Shown here: positions 18,180 through 26,572 of the stretch, one piece after another | Layout of the letters: each line of letters starts with the position of its first letter | Numbering within the stretch: the stretch's first letter is position 1 | Origin: Hyphobacterium sp. CCMP332 | GTDB taxonomy: Bacteria > Bacteroidota > Bacteroidia > Cytophagales > CCMP332 | Reading direction: 5' to 3' | DNA: 64,000 nucleotides | Assembly: GCA_014323545.1 (NCBI GenBank) | Contig: CP058647.1 | Coordinates: forward strand, 1,184,001-1,248,000 | Made by a program: the position numbers and the translations under genes | The notes under the pieces: generated by a model | What the model was told of the DNA's origin: nothing | Seen by the model: the letters and a program-made list of their open reading frames with translations, nothing else | The model's database searches: none

Positions 18180-19031
18180 ATGCGCGACAAGCTGTTTTTC
18201 AGATATTTCACCTACCTGGATAACCTGTTTAGAAAAATAGACAGAAAACACATACGCAGAGCCAGAAATATTCAATTTATACCCGGCTTTCCAAATCGGC
18301 GGGGAGGTAAATTATCCTATGCTGAATGGGCCCATGTCATTGGAATTTTTCAGACACTATTTTATCATATTTTACCTAAAAAAAGTAATAATCAGGTATT
18401 GGATATTGGCTGTGGAACCGGACTTCTTGGCATTGCTGTTGAGCCTTTTACAAAAGAAGGCGGCTCCTACATCGGATTGGATGTGATGAAATATGAGATT
18501 GAATTTAACAAAAAACATTACAGTCAAAATAATTTCTCTTTTGTGCATTTTGATCTTTCTAACCCCTCATATGTCACTACACAAAGCGATGAACTAAAAC
18601 CCTGGCCTGTAGAATCCGACAGCAAAGACTTGATTTGTGCTCTTTCGGTTTGGACCCATTTAAGAGAAGAAGATTCTTTGTTTTATTTTAAAGAAGTTCA
18701 GAGAGTTTTAAAACCCGGTGGAAAAGCTATGATTTCCTTCTTCTATCTGGATGATGAATACAATAAATCTCTAGAGATTAGAGAAAATAAAAAAGGTAGA
18801 TATCATGCATCAGGACAGAAAAAATGGATTTTTAATAAGGCCGCTTACGATTCAAAGAATTGGTTTTGTCCGGAATGGGTAGATACACCTGAAGATGCCA
18901 TTGGAATCAATGAGGAGGCTTTCCAAAAACTATTATCCACATCGGGATTAAAGTTAAACAAGTATTATCCCGGCAACTGGAAGGAAATTCCGGGCTTGTA
19001 TTTCCAGGACGTGCTTGTCTTTGAAAAATAG
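18180..19031 (+). CDS. class I SAM-dependent methyltransferase
   Basis: Started at ATG 18180, the protein has 283 residues. A TTG 39 bp upstream is open but adds a run that resembles nothing. The SAM-binding motif I is VLDIGCGTGLLGIAVEPF, motif II acid is GLDVMKYEI, and a later LICALSVWTHLREEDSLFYFKEVQRVLKPGG segment is the usual Methyltransf_11/25 signature. There are no membrane segments. The acceptor is unknown. It follows the ABC permease by 76 bp and converges on the peroxiredoxin-like gene with a 5-bp gap. Confidence 0.87.
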   Translation: MRDKLFFRYFTYLDNLFRKIDRKHIRRARNIQFIPGFPNRRGGKLSYAEWAHVIGIFQTLFYHILPKKSNNQVLDIGCGTGLLGIAVEPFTKEGGSYIGLDVMKYEIEFNKKHYSQNNFSFVHFDLSNPSYVTTQSDELKPWPVESDSKDLICALSVWTHLREEDSLFYFKEVQRVLKPGGKAMISFFYLDDEYNKSLEIRENKKGRYHASGQKKWIFNKAAYDSKNWFCPEWVDTPEDAIGINEEAFQKLLSTSGLKLNKYYPGNWKEIPGLYFQDVLVFEK

Positions 19032-19036
19032 ATTAT

Positions 19037-19534
19037 TTACTCACAACAAGCCATTTCCCAGTAATTGGGGCGATCCGCAGCCGAATCATGAATAAATTGA
19101 TCGATGATCATTTCATTTTCGAGGAGAAATATCCCCGGCATTTGAAAGCCGTTGCCTTTTAGCCAGCCTATGCCATGCCCTTTGATGACACCGGCGGTTA
19201 AACCTCTCCACCATACCTTCATTCCAAACAGTTGACTGACGGAACCCTGCTCTAAACCCCAGGCGCTGTACAAATCCATTTCAGGATTGCTTATTCTTGG
19301 TAGATCTTCTAGTCTGTATTCAGAAAGTACTTTTTTTGCCTCATCCTCGCCTACCATATGCACCAACACAATCATCACTCCTTTTTGCTCTATGGTATTT
19401 TTAAGCTTAGATATATCCGATAACATTTCTCTGCAAAATGTACATCCGAAGTGTCTTAAAAAAACCAACATCACACGTGAGTCATGTGAATATTCATAAA
19501 TAGTTATTCCTTTATTGGTTTTAGCGTCTTGCAT
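19037..19534 (-). CDS. peroxiredoxin-like / SelL-related redox protein
   Basis: A 165-residue thioredoxin-fold protein of the AhpC/TSA_2 (PRXL2) group. The redox pair Cys31/Cys34 is in LRHFGCTFCREML. GLEQGSVSQLFGMKVWWRG and GNGFQMPGIFLLE are characteristic of these 'SelL-related' proteins, and two extra cysteines close the chain (MACCE). The protein is cytoplasmic. It is the last gene of a three-gene reverse operon with two small membrane proteins (overlaps of 14 and 4 nt) that starts back-to-back with the photolyase cassette, so it may belong to a light or oxidative stress response; this is inferred from position only. Confidence 0.8.
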   Translation of the reverse strand: MQDAKTNKGITIYEYSHDSRVMLVFLRHFGCTFCREMLSDISKLKNTIEQKGVMIVLVHMVGEDEAKKVLSEYRLEDLPRISNPEMDLYSAWGLEQGSVSQLFGMKVWWRGLTAGVIKGHGIGWLKGNGFQMPGIFLLENEMIIDQFIHDSAADRPNYWEMACCE

Positions 19535-19931
19535 AACTTAACTGATTTTTTGATGCTTTGTAAGCTTCATATAATAGGATCCCAAAGGGAAGCCACCAAA
19601 TTATATCGTTAAACATTATTATAAGTCCCCATTTAAAAGGAAATACCCCTTGGGCTAAATACCATGCGAATCCTATCGGACCAAAAAGTTTACCCAGAAA
19701 GCCCACTAAAACAATTGGCCAATGCCGCCCGGGATCACCTGCTGCTATCCAATACCCCAAACCATATACGCCTACTATCATTCCAACGCATTGCCAGATC
19801 ATGGGATAAAGCGGAAGATCCATTCCCGCCATTTCGAAAAATAAATTGGGAAAAATAATCGTAACCAATCCAAAAAGCATATTGTAAATTCCCGCTATTC
19901 TTAAAATGAATTTCCCTTGTGTTTCTGTCAT
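19521..19931 (-). CDS. small four-helix membrane protein
   Basis: 136 residues when started at ATG 19929-19931. A longer open frame exists but this start overlaps the upstream gene's stop in ATGA, a typical coupling junction. Four hydrophobic segments are evident: AGIYNMLFGLVTIIFPNLFF, YPMIWQCVGMIVGVYGLGYW, WPIVLVGFLGKLFGPIGFAWYLA and IIMFNDIIWWLPFGILLYEAY. I do not know a named family for it; similar proteins occur beside SelL-related redox proteins in Bacteroidota. Its 3' end overlaps that redox gene by 14 nt, so the two are very likely co-expressed. Confidence 0.72.
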   Translation of the reverse strand: MTETQGKFILRIAGIYNMLFGLVTIIFPNLFFEMAGMDLPLYPMIWQCVGMIVGVYGLGYWIAAGDPGRHWPIVLVGFLGKLFGPIGFAWYLAQGVFPFKWGLIIMFNDIIWWLPFGILLYEAYKASKNQLSYARR

Positions 19932-20362
19932 GCTGAAAAAGTTAATACCCAAAAAAGTAGGATAAAGCGTAAAGTCCAAAGAACAGTTCTTATCCAATTT
20001 GTTTTGACCAATTTTCTTATTTCCGGTTCTGTTTTTATTCTGCTGAGTTTGGTGTGTAATGGAACCTGAAGAAAAAAAGTACTTAACCATATCCCTGTCA
20101 ATAGTATCAGATTTAACCAGAAATAAGGCAATTCATGAGCGGAAGCAAAAAATATTAATACTACAGCAGTGCAAAGCTCCAATAGCATTGCAGGCATAAT
20201 TAAAAAAGAAGTTAGTCTTACGTGTTCTTTTTCATAACTGGCAAAATTTTTCTCCTCTACCAAAGCAAATAGTGGATAATGTATAATTTGAACAAACCAA
20301 ATGACACCGAACATTATAGCTGTGCTCAAAAGATGCATAAATAGGATTAGGGTGTATGCCAT
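19928..20362 (-). CDS. small membrane protein, first gene of the redox trio
   Basis: A 144-residue polytopic protein with about four hydrophobic segments: LILFMHLLSTAIMFGVIWFVQIIHY, LIMPAMLLELCTAVVLIFFA, YFWLNLILLTGIWLSTFFLQV and IRTVLWTLRFILLFWVL. Its first helix carries a His (MHLL) and a conserved-looking IIHYPLF, features shared with several small Bacteroidota membrane families of unknown role. It heads a three-gene reverse operon and is divergent from the photolyase gene across 52 bp, so the promoters of the two units are intertwined. Confidence 0.72.
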   Translation of the reverse strand: MAYTLILFMHLLSTAIMFGVIWFVQIIHYPLFALVEEKNFASYEKEHVRLTSFLIMPAMLLELCTAVVLIFFASAHELPYFWLNLILLTGIWLSTFFLQVPLHTKLSRIKTEPEIRKLVKTNWIRTVLWTLRFILLFWVLTFSA

Positions 20363-20414
20363 ACAAATTCAAAAACATGAATGCCCGATAATTGTTTATC
20401 AATAAATTAAAAAT

Positions 20415-21941
20415 TTGCAGACACTCAGACTCATACTCGGCGATCAACTCAATGAAAGACATTCCTGGTTTGCAGAAAAAGATGATTCTGTGCTCTATGT
20501 TCTCATGGAGATTAAAGCGGAATCAAACTATGTAAAACATCATATTCAGAAATTGCTTGGATTTTTTGCTGCGATGCGAAGTTTCAGTGAAAAAATTGAA
20601 GCGGATGGCCATCGGGTGAAATATTTTAAAATTTCTGACAAAGACAATCAACACAGCTTTGAGAAAAATATTAAATCTCTAATCAAAAAACACAACATAA
20701 AAAAGCTGGAATATCAGGAAGCGGATGAATACCGGCTTGATCATTTATTAAAGTCCTTGTCAGGAAAATTAAATATTGAATCCCTGGCATTTAGTTCCGA
20801 ACATTTCATTTCAGAACGCAATGAAGTAGCCGATTTTTTTGGAAAAAAAGAGTATTTGATGGAAAGCTTTTACCGATACATGAGAAAAAAACACAATATT
20901 CTCATGGACGGTGCCAAACCTGAAGGTGGCTCCTGGAATTACGATCAGCAAAATCGAAAAAAAATTCCAAAAGGCATGGAAATTCCGGAGCCATATACTT
21001 TTCAATACGATTTGTCATTGATGAAAGAGGAGATAGACAATGCAGGATTGGATTATTTTGGAAATGTAGATGAAAAGAATTTCATATGGCCAATTAACAG
21101 AAGAGATGGCCTAAAGCTCTTAAGGGAATTTATCGCAAATAATCTTAAAAAATTTGGCCCTTATCAGGATGCCATGGGAGAAAAAAGCTGGTCCAATTTT
21201 CATTCCCGATTATCCTTTGCCCTGAATTTAAAAATGATCTCTCCAAAAGAAGTTATCGAAAGAATTGAAGAGGCCTACGAGGAATTGCATGAAGAACATT
21301 TATCTTCCGTTGAAGGATTTATCCGGCAGATTTTAGGATGGCGTGAATATATGCGTGGAATCTACTGGGCGAAAATGCCGTCTTATGAAAAGGAGAATTA
21401 TTTTGGTTTTAGCAATTCGCTGCCCAAATTTTTCTGGACGGGAAAAACAAACTTGAAATGCCTCGAACATTCCATCGGCCAATCGCTGGACTTTGCCTAT
21501 GCGCATCATATTCAGCGATTAATGGTCACAGGTAATTTTGCTTTGCTCATGGAATGCGATCCCAATGAAGTGGACGCCTGGTATTTGGGGGTATATATCG
21601 ATGCCATTCAATGGGTGGAAATAACCAATACACGTGGCATGAGTCAATATGCTGATGGTGGATTGCTTTCTTCAAAGCCTTATATCTCCAGCGCCAATTA
21701 CATCAATAAAATGAGCGCCTATTGCGGAAACTGCAAATACGATCACAAGAAAAAGTACGGTGAAAATGCATGTCCCTTTAATTCATTGTATTGGAATTTC
21801 CTCGACAACCAAAAAGATAAACTCAAAGGAAATCCGCGCATGGGAATGATGTATAATCTTCTCAATAAAATGGATAATGAAGAGAAATCGAAAATTATTG
21901 AGCAAGCCAATTATTATTTAAAAAACAGAGATAATCTTTAA
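20415..21941 (+). CDS. phrB: prokaryotic iron-sulfur cryptochrome/photolyase (FeS-BCP, PhrB class)
   Basis: A 508-residue flavoprotein of the FeS-BCP class; characterised members repair (6-4) photoproducts with blue light using FAD, a lumazine antenna and a [4Fe-4S] cluster. The four cluster ligands are visible as Cys349, Cys437, Cys440 and Cys453, spaced as in Agrobacterium PhrB. The helical FAD domain has [18 protein letters not shown] and [16 protein letters not shown]. The start is TTG, chosen because the first strand [10 protein letters not shown] is conserved and no ATG lies nearby. It heads a cassette with DUF2256 and Cry-DASH genes, 32 bp and then overlapping. Confidence 0.95.
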   Translation: MQTLRLILGDQLNERHSWFAEKDDSVLYVLMEIKAESNYVKHHIQKLLGFFAAMRSFSEKIEADGHRVKYFKISDKDNQHSFEKNIKSLIKKHNIKKLEYQEADEYRLDHLLKSLSGKLNIESLAFSSEHFISERNEVADFFGKKEYLMESFYRYMRKKHNILMDGAKPEGGSWNYDQQNRKKIPKGMEIPEPYTFQYDLSLMKEEIDNAGLDYFGNVDEKNFIWPINRRDGLKLLREFIANNLKKFGPYQDAMGEKSWSNFHSRLSFALNLKMISPKEVIERIEEAYEELHEEHLSSVEGFIRQILGWREYMRGIYWAKMPSYEKENYFGFSNSLPKFFWTGKTNLKCLEHSIGQSLDFAYAHHIQRLMVTGNFALLMECDPNEVDAWYLGVYIDAIQWVEITNTRGMSQYADGGLLSSKPYISSANYINKMSAYCGNCKYDHKKKYGENACPFNSLYWNFLDNQKDKLKGNPRMGMMYNLLNKMDNEEKSKIIEQANYYLKNRDNL

Positions 21942-21973
21942 TCCCAAAAGAACAAAAGGCCTTTAATGGCATT

Positions 21974-22144
21974 ATGTATTTAGACCATTTTGAATTGCAT
22001 AAAAAGGAGAAATTACCTGAAAAAATTTGCCCGGTTTGCAAAAAACCCTTTGTCTGGAGAAAAAAATGGAGAAATAACTGGGAAAAGGTAAAATACTGTA
22101 GTGAACGATGTAAAAGGAATAAGTTGAATGCAAAGCATGAATAA
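21974..22144 (+). CDS. DUF2256 zinc-finger miniprotein
   Basis: A 56-residue gene in the gap between the two photolyase genes. It carries a four-cysteine zinc-binding pattern ICPVCKK (Cys19, Cys22) and YCSERCKR (Cys42, Cys46) separated by the basic, Trp-rich [15 protein letters not shown]. This is the DUF2256 signature, a family repeatedly found beside cryptochromes and photolyases. An earlier ATG at 21966 stops after five codons, so ATG 21974 is the start. Its end overlaps the Cry-DASH start region, consistent with coupling. The role is unknown; DNA or protein docking for the repair enzymes is a guess. Confidence 0.88.
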   Translation: MYLDHFELHKKEKLPEKICPVCKKPFVWRKKWRNNWEKVKYCSERCKRNKLNAKHE

Positions 22145-23558
22145 GAGAGCTTTAGTTTGGTTTAGAAATGATCTGCGTATATCCGACAACGAGGCTCTGT
22201 ACAAAGCCTCGGCAAAGCACGATGAATTGTTGTGCCTTTATTGCTTTGATCCGAGAAATTTTGAAAATGACTCTATCGGTTTAAAACGCACTGGGAGTTT
22301 CAGAGCCAATTTTTTAATTCAAAGTGTTTTCGATCTTAAAGCATCAATTAATTCTAAAGGCGGTGAACTTTGTGTAGTTCATGAAAAACCTGAAGACATC
22401 ATTCCCAAACTTTGCAAAATTTTTAAAATCCAGGATGTCTATTTTCATGAAGAGTCCGGAACAGAAGAACTACAAATCGCTGAAAGTCTTGAAAATATAC
22501 TCTTCTCTTACAATATAAATACACACAAATATTGGGGTTCAACGCTTTTCCATAAAGATGATCTCCCCTTTCCTGTTAATCAGTGTCCTGATGTTTTTTC
22601 ATCATTTAGAAAACAATTGGAAAAAGAAGTAGAGGTACGCGCAGTATTTCCTGAACCTCGGCGATTAAATAGCATAAATACACAACCTGAAACAGAGCTA
22701 CCTTCTTTATTTCAATTAGGATTAGAAGAAACCCCGGAAGATACCAGAACAGCATTTCCATTTGAAGGTGGTGAAAGTGCAGGAATGAGACATCTCAATT
22801 CATACATCTGGGATAAAGAGCTGATCAAAACTTATAAAGAAACAAGGAACGGACTTATAGGCACTGACTATTCTTCAAAGTTTTCTCCATGGCTAGCCAA
22901 CGGTTCTTTGAGTCCCAGGGTAATATTTCAGGAAATAAAAAAATACGAATCTCAAAAAATTAAAAACAAATCCACCTATTGGCTGGTTTTTGAATTAATC
23001 TGGAGAGATTTTTTCAATATACAAGCTCAAAAACTTGGTAGCAGACTTTTCAAATTGGAGGGCGCCAAGGAGCTACAAAAAAGTTGGCAAACTGATGAAG
23101 GGTTGTTTGAAATGTGGAAGAACGGTATGACGGGAATACCCTTCATCGATGCCAACATGTTAGAACTAAAAAATACGGGATTCATGTCGAATAGAGGCCG
23201 CCAAAATGTGGCCAGTTTTTTGACTAAAGATTTGAATTTCAATTGGCTTTGGGGCGCTCAATATTTCGAGTCAATGCTCATTGATCATGATGTTTGTAGT
23301 AATTATGGCAATTGGCAATATGTAGCTGGTGTTGGTGCAGATCCGAGAGAAGATCGGTATTTCAATGTTCTGAAACAATCTCTGACTTACGATCAAAAAG
23401 GAAATTATATAAGAAAATGGATTCCAGAATTAAGTCCTTTATCCGATCATTATTTACATAGAGCCTTTGTATTGAGCGACAAAGAAAAAAAGGATTTGGG
23501 GCTGAATTATCCCTCCGCACATTACATTCCTCAGGCATTCAAAAATTATATCTCTTAA
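22137..23558 (+). CDS. cryptochrome DASH
   Basis: A protein of about 473 residues (an ATG 9 bp earlier is also possible) with the photolyase alpha/beta antenna domain ([21 protein letters not shown]) and the helical FAD domain. DASH features are clear: [58 protein letters not shown] and [24 protein letters not shown] proteins bind FAD and methenyltetrahydrofolate and repair cyclobutane dimers, mainly in single-stranded DNA, or act as photoreceptors. It is the third gene of the light cassette, overlaps DUF2256, and converges on a lipoprotein gene. Confidence 0.95.
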   Translation: MNKRALVWFRNDLRISDNEALYKASAKHDELLCLYCFDPRNFENDSIGLKRTGSFRANFLIQSVFDLKASINSKGGELCVVHEKPEDIIPKLCKIFKIQDVYFHEESGTEELQIAESLENILFSYNINTHKYWGSTLFHKDDLPFPVNQCPDVFSSFRKQLEKEVEVRAVFPEPRRLNSINTQPETELPSLFQLGLEETPEDTRTAFPFEGGESAGMRHLNSYIWDKELIKTYKETRNGLIGTDYSSKFSPWLANGSLSPRVIFQEIKKYESQKIKNKSTYWLVFELIWRDFFNIQAQKLGSRLFKLEGAKELQKSWQTDEGLFEMWKNGMTGIPFIDANMLELKNTGFMSNRGRQNVASFLTKDLNFNWLWGAQYFESMLIDHDVCSNYGNWQYVAGVGADPREDRYFNVLKQSLTYDQKGNYIRKWIPELSPLSDHYLHRAFVLSDKEKKDLGLNYPSAHYIPQAFKNYIS

Positions 23559-23584
23559 ATTCGAAGATATTTAAGTGAGCCTTA

Positions 23585-24424
23585 TTAATATTTCTGAATG
23601 ATCAGATAATTTCCCGTTCCCCAAAATTTTTCTTTATCAGTAATCACAAGGGCGTGTTGGTAATTCTTTGATTTTATGATATAACTGTTTTCAGGATGAG
23701 GCGTCACCAATTCAATTTTTTTTGCACTGAATAATAAAGAGTCCATCTCATCTTTTCTAATTTGGGTAAATAATGAATCCGGAGCATTGGCATTAATTAC
23801 TTTTACCTTGCCAATTCCAATAAAGCCCCCTTCATTTTCGATTATACCATTATCCTTTAACTCTTTTGAATAACCGATATAATAAAAAGCCCTGTTTAAA
23901 ATGGCCTTTAGATCCCTCGTTAAAGCAATTTGTTCGTCGAGGCTATTGGTTAATTCCAAATATTCGTTTTCTCTTTTTAAAAGTTCCAGAATCGCTTCTC
24001 CCAGTTCCGCTTCAAGAGAAAGAATTTCCTCGCTTTTATCTTTTGATGTTTTTCTTAAGCTGCTTAACTGAGCGTCCAGCGCAAATATTTTTAATTTGGA
24101 ATTTCTTATTAGTTCATCGACCGCTTTAAGTCTTGATTTAATTTCCGATTGAATATTGGCATCTTTATTTATTTCAGAATCAAGTTTGCCAATAATAGAG
24201 CTGCTGATATCTATTTCCTTAAGGTTATTATTTATATCTTTTAAAAATTTCCTATAATCTTTAATTGAAGTATTTAGCTTGATTTCTTTTTTTCTGTAAG
24301 CCTCGTTTTCCTGTTCTAATACAGTTATTCTTTCTTTGAGCTCAAGATTTTCTTTCTTGGTTTTAGTCTGGCATGATGAAAGAAACAGGAAAACAGATGT
24401 GATTATTAATAAATAAGTTCTCAT
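23585..24424 (-). CDS. coiled-coil lipoprotein
   Basis: A 279-residue protein with a lipoprotein signal, MRTYLLIITSVFLFLSSC, giving lipidated Cys18. Residues about 25-185 are mostly charged heptad helix (ENLELKERITVLEQENEAY, LSSLRKTSKDKSEEILSLEAELGEAILELL), followed by a compact C-terminal domain of about 90 residues that ends in KFWGTGNYLIIQKY. I recognise no named family, but this layout recurs in Bacteroidota. It should be anchored in the outer or inner membrane facing the periplasm. It is a single gene, convergent with Cry-DASH. Confidence 0.75.
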   Translation of the reverse strand: MRTYLLIITSVFLFLSSCQTKTKKENLELKERITVLEQENEAYRKKEIKLNTSIKDYRKFLKDINNNLKEIDISSSIIGKLDSEINKDANIQSEIKSRLKAVDELIRNSKLKIFALDAQLSSLRKTSKDKSEEILSLEAELGEAILELLKRENEYLELTNSLDEQIALTRDLKAILNRAFYYIGYSKELKDNGIIENEGGFIGIGKVKVINANAPDSLFTQIRKDEMDSLLFSAKKIELVTPHPENSYIIKSKNYQHALVITDKEKFWGTGNYLIIQKY

Positions 24425-24559
24425 GGGTATTAATTTTTACTTTAGCCTTTTTTGTAAAACAAATTCTATAGCATATTCATCTCATATTAAGAAAATCTTT
24501 CAGTCAAAAATGGTGTAATAAATAAAATTGATTTATTTGGAATCTCATTTTAATTATTC

Positions 24560-25285
24560 ATGTTCAAATCCGGCTATCTATTGCGTTCTCTAAAACCCGG
24601 ATCGGGGGTACTAAAAATTTTGCGTTATGCCATTGGCGAAATTGCACTGGTGGTTTGCGGAATTTTGGTAGCTGTATCGCTAAATAACTGGAATGAAAGC
24701 CTCAAAGAACAACAGGCGGTTGAGAATTCATTGGAAATAGTGCTTGAAGAATTAAAATCAGATACCGCGAGTTTAAATAATATTTTGGCTGTATATGCAA
24801 GGAAAGAAAAACGCTTTAATCATATTTTATTTGATAGTTTATTAAGCGATTCATTGCCTTGCCCGGGCTGCCGCTTGATTACAAATTTCAGGTTATTTAA
24901 AGTGAGTCAAAGAGGATATTATCGATTAATGGAATACAATGACTTAGACTATGTGAAATCCGACACGGTGATCAGCCAGCTATTGGAATTTTACAGTGTG
25001 ATAGACAGAACACTTCCCTTGATAAGATCAAGTATAGAGGATGACATTTTTGACGTGCTAAAACACTGGCGTGATAATTATGAATGGTTTTATACCATTC
25101 AAACAGGAAATCCAAATCAGGAGTACTACGACTATATTAAAACGAGCAACGATTACAAAAACAGGGTAGCCTATCAGTACATTATGATTTATCAGAATTA
25201 TATACCCTTCTTAAGCAATATCAGGTTAAATGCCATAGAATTTATCGATTTGCTCGAGCAGCGAAAACGGGAAAAGGATGAATAG
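24560..25285 (+). CDS. DUF6090 family membrane-anchored protein
   Basis: A 241-residue protein with the N-terminal pattern of DUF6090: a basic start, then one membrane segment in RYAIGEIALVVCGILVAVSLNNWNE. The rest is a soluble helical domain (LEIVLEELKSDTASLNNIL onward) with a conserved-looking LFDSLLSDSLPCPGC. The orientation is probably N-in, with the large domain in the periplasm. Function unknown. It is a single gene; the tRNA-derived repeat starts only 6 bp after its stop. Confidence 0.82.
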   Translation: MFKSGYLLRSLKPGSGVLKILRYAIGEIALVVCGILVAVSLNNWNESLKEQQAVENSLEIVLEELKSDTASLNNILAVYARKEKRFNHILFDSLLSDSLPCPGCRLITNFRLFKVSQRGYYRLMEYNDLDYVKSDTVISQLLEFYSVIDRTLPLIRSSIEDDIFDVLKHWRDNYEWFYTIQTGNPNQEYYDYIKTSNDYKNRVAYQYIMIYQNYIPFLSNIRLNAIEFIDLLEQRKREKDE

Positions 25286-25290
25286 AAATG

Positions 25291-25363
25291 TAGCCTCACC
25301 AGGAGTCCCTGCCGACCGGAATCACAATTGATGAAGGTGGGGAACCTGTATCTAAAGTTTAGG
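25291..25363. repeat. tRNA-Arg-derived repeat, copy 1 (partial)
   Basis: This copy matches copy 3 closely over CCTCACCAGGA-TCCCTGCCGACCGGAATCAC and on to CCTGTATCTAAAGTTT. Compared with the neighbouring tRNA-Arg gene, GCCGACCGGAATC corresponds to its GCCCCGACAGGAATC, and 22 nt at 25342-25363 match tRNA 25389-25410 with one mismatch. Between those blocks lie 18 extra nt containing a small hairpin ATCA/TGAT. It is truncated at the point where the real tRNA begins, 9 bp on. Confidence 0.7.
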
Positions 25364-25371
25364 TTTTTTTG

Positions 25372-25443
25372 TAGCCCCGACAGGAATCGAACCTGTATCA
25401 AAAGTTTAGGAAACTTCTATTCTATCCATTGAACTACGGGGCC
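25372..25443 (-). tRNA. tRNA-Arg (anticodon CCU)
   Basis: A 72-nt cloverleaf on the reverse strand: acceptor GGCCCCG/CGGGGCT (one G-T at the first pair), D arm GTTCAATGGATAGAAT, anticodon arm with loop TTCCTAA (CCT at positions 34-36, forward 25408-25410), and T arm ACAGG/CCTGT with TTCGATT. The discriminator is A. CCA is not encoded; the next bases are CAAAAAAAC. It reads AGG codons. It is flanked on both sides by degenerate tRNA-derived repeats. Confidence 0.95.
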
Positions 25444-25508
25444 ATATTAATCCGTCAAAATTAGCAAAAAGAGTGCTTCAGACAACTTGTTATTTGAAAT
25501 GATAAGGG

Positions 25509-25627
25509 AGGGAATCTCTGCCGACCGGAAACACGAATTGTTATAGGGTGGGTACCTGTATCTAAAGTTTAGCCATGAAGTAGAACTTTATTCTATGTAT
25601 GGCAAGGAAAGTTCCCTGCTCGCCAAA
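25509..25627. repeat. tRNA-Arg-derived repeat, copy 2
   Basis: It shares GCCGACCGGAA and ACCTGTATCTAAAGTTTAGC with the other copies and with tRNA-Arg, then AACTTTATTCTAT against tRNA AACTTCTATTCTAT. Extra bases occupy the T-loop region (hairpin AACA/TGTT) and the anticodon region (GCCAT...ATGGC stem). TCTCTGCC near its start and TCCCTGCT near its end are 98 bp apart, the same spacing as in copy 3. Together with copy 3 it fills most of the 442-bp gene-free stretch 25444-25885; I see no gene there. Confidence 0.65.
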
Positions 25628-25630
25628 GTG

Positions 25631-25752
25631 GCCTCACCAGGAATCCCTGCCGACCGGAATCACCAAGTGATGTAGGAGGGGAACCTGTATCTAAAGTTTT
25701 GCCTTGAATTAGAACTTCGTTCAATTCATGGCGAGGAAACGTCCCTGCCTGT
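25631..25752. repeat. tRNA-Arg-derived repeat, copy 3
   Basis: The best-preserved full copy. It opens like copy 1, contains CCTGTATCTAAAGTTTTGCC, then a hairpin-forming TTGAATT...AATTCATGG, and ends CGAGGAAACGTCCCTGCC. The extra T-loop hairpin here is ATCAC/GTGAT. TCCCTGCC occurs at 25644 and again at 25742. It is a direct repeat of copy 2 with a period of about 129 bp. Confidence 0.65.
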
Positions 25753-25885
25753 CTGTATGTACCATTTGGTTTATGTAGGTATCAATTGAAAATGAGGCCA
25801 ATTCTCATACGGGCAGAACAAAATTTCTAAATATTAAGTGTAAATTCATAATAAGCCTATTTTTGAACTTCATTCATACCCATTT

Positions 25886-26515
25886 ATGACAAAAGACATC
25901 GATAAAATATTTAAATATTCAGGTTTTAGTGAAGCGCTGATCGAAGAAATAAAATCTGTAGGTCGACAAAAAAAAGTGCAGGCAGGACAGATTTTAATTC
26001 ATCAGGGTTCCGAAACAAAAGATGTACCTTTTGTGATTTCCGGGAATCTTAGAATCAGCAGAAATGATAACGATGGGCATGAAATGTTTTTGTACTATCT
26101 GGAAGGTGGTGAAACCTGTGCCATGTCCATAACCTGCTGTATAGAAGGAAAAAAAAGTAATTTTTCAGCTGTTGCAGAAGAAGATTCTGTGCTTTGGATG
26201 GTGCCTATGCAATATCTTGATGATTGGCTTATTAAATATCCAAATTTTAAGAAGTTCATTTTTAAAGCCTATCAGCTCCGTTTTGATGAATTACTAAACG
26301 CCATTGATTCAATGGTATTTATGAAGATGGATCAGCGTTTGTACAAATTTCTTTTGGATAGTAAACAGGCCAGTGGTTCGTACCAAATCCATAAAACACA
26401 TGAACAAATTGCCAATGAACTCAACACCTCAAGGGTCGTCATTTCCAGATTGTTAAAGCAATTGGAAAGAGAAGGGAAAATTGAACAATACAGAAATAGA
26501 ATTGAGGTATTATAA
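25886..26515 (+). CDS. Crp/Fnr-family regulator with CAMSITCC motif
   Basis: A 209-residue regulator. Residues about 25-115 form a cyclic-nucleotide-binding-like beta roll (VQAGQILIHQGSETKDVPFVISGNLRIS), and residues about 170-205 a Crp helix-turn-helix (KTHEQIANELNTSRVVISRLLKQLEREGKI). In the place of the nucleotide-contact segment it carries GGETCAMSITCCIEGKKS, a Cys-rich stretch I associate with a Bacteroidota subgroup linked to rhodanese and sulfur genes. This suggests redox or persulfide sensing rather than cAMP. A TATTTTTG -7-like element lies at 25858-25865. Rhodanese and thioredoxin genes lie 2 kb away. Confidence 0.9.
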   Translation: MTKDIDKIFKYSGFSEALIEEIKSVGRQKKVQAGQILIHQGSETKDVPFVISGNLRISRNDNDGHEMFLYYLEGGETCAMSITCCIEGKKSNFSAVAEEDSVLWMVPMQYLDDWLIKYPNFKKFIFKAYQLRFDELLNAIDSMVFMKMDQRLYKFLLDSKQASGSYQIHKTHEQIANELNTSRVVISRLLKQLEREGKIEQYRNRIEVL

Positions 26516-26518
26516 CAA

Positions 26519-26549
26519 AAAAAGCCCCTCCAAAAATGAAAAGGCTTTT
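26519..26549. terminator. bidirectional terminator between convergent genes
   Basis: The inverted repeat AAAAAGCC ... GGCTTTT with A-rich and T-rich flanks lies between the Crp/Fnr gene and the convergent exported-protein gene. Both directions end in a T run. Confidence 0.65.
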
Positions 26550-26572
26550 CGCAATCATGATAAAAAACAAAC

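Noticed and set aside
19932-20090. A 53-residue N-terminal extension of the small membrane protein
   Set aside because: It would overlap most of the 3' half of the next gene; the ATGA junction at 19928-19931 gives a better start.
25291-25752. CRISPR or simple tandem repeat
   Set aside because: The units are about 120 bp, only three, degenerate, and clearly related to the tRNA-Arg gene.
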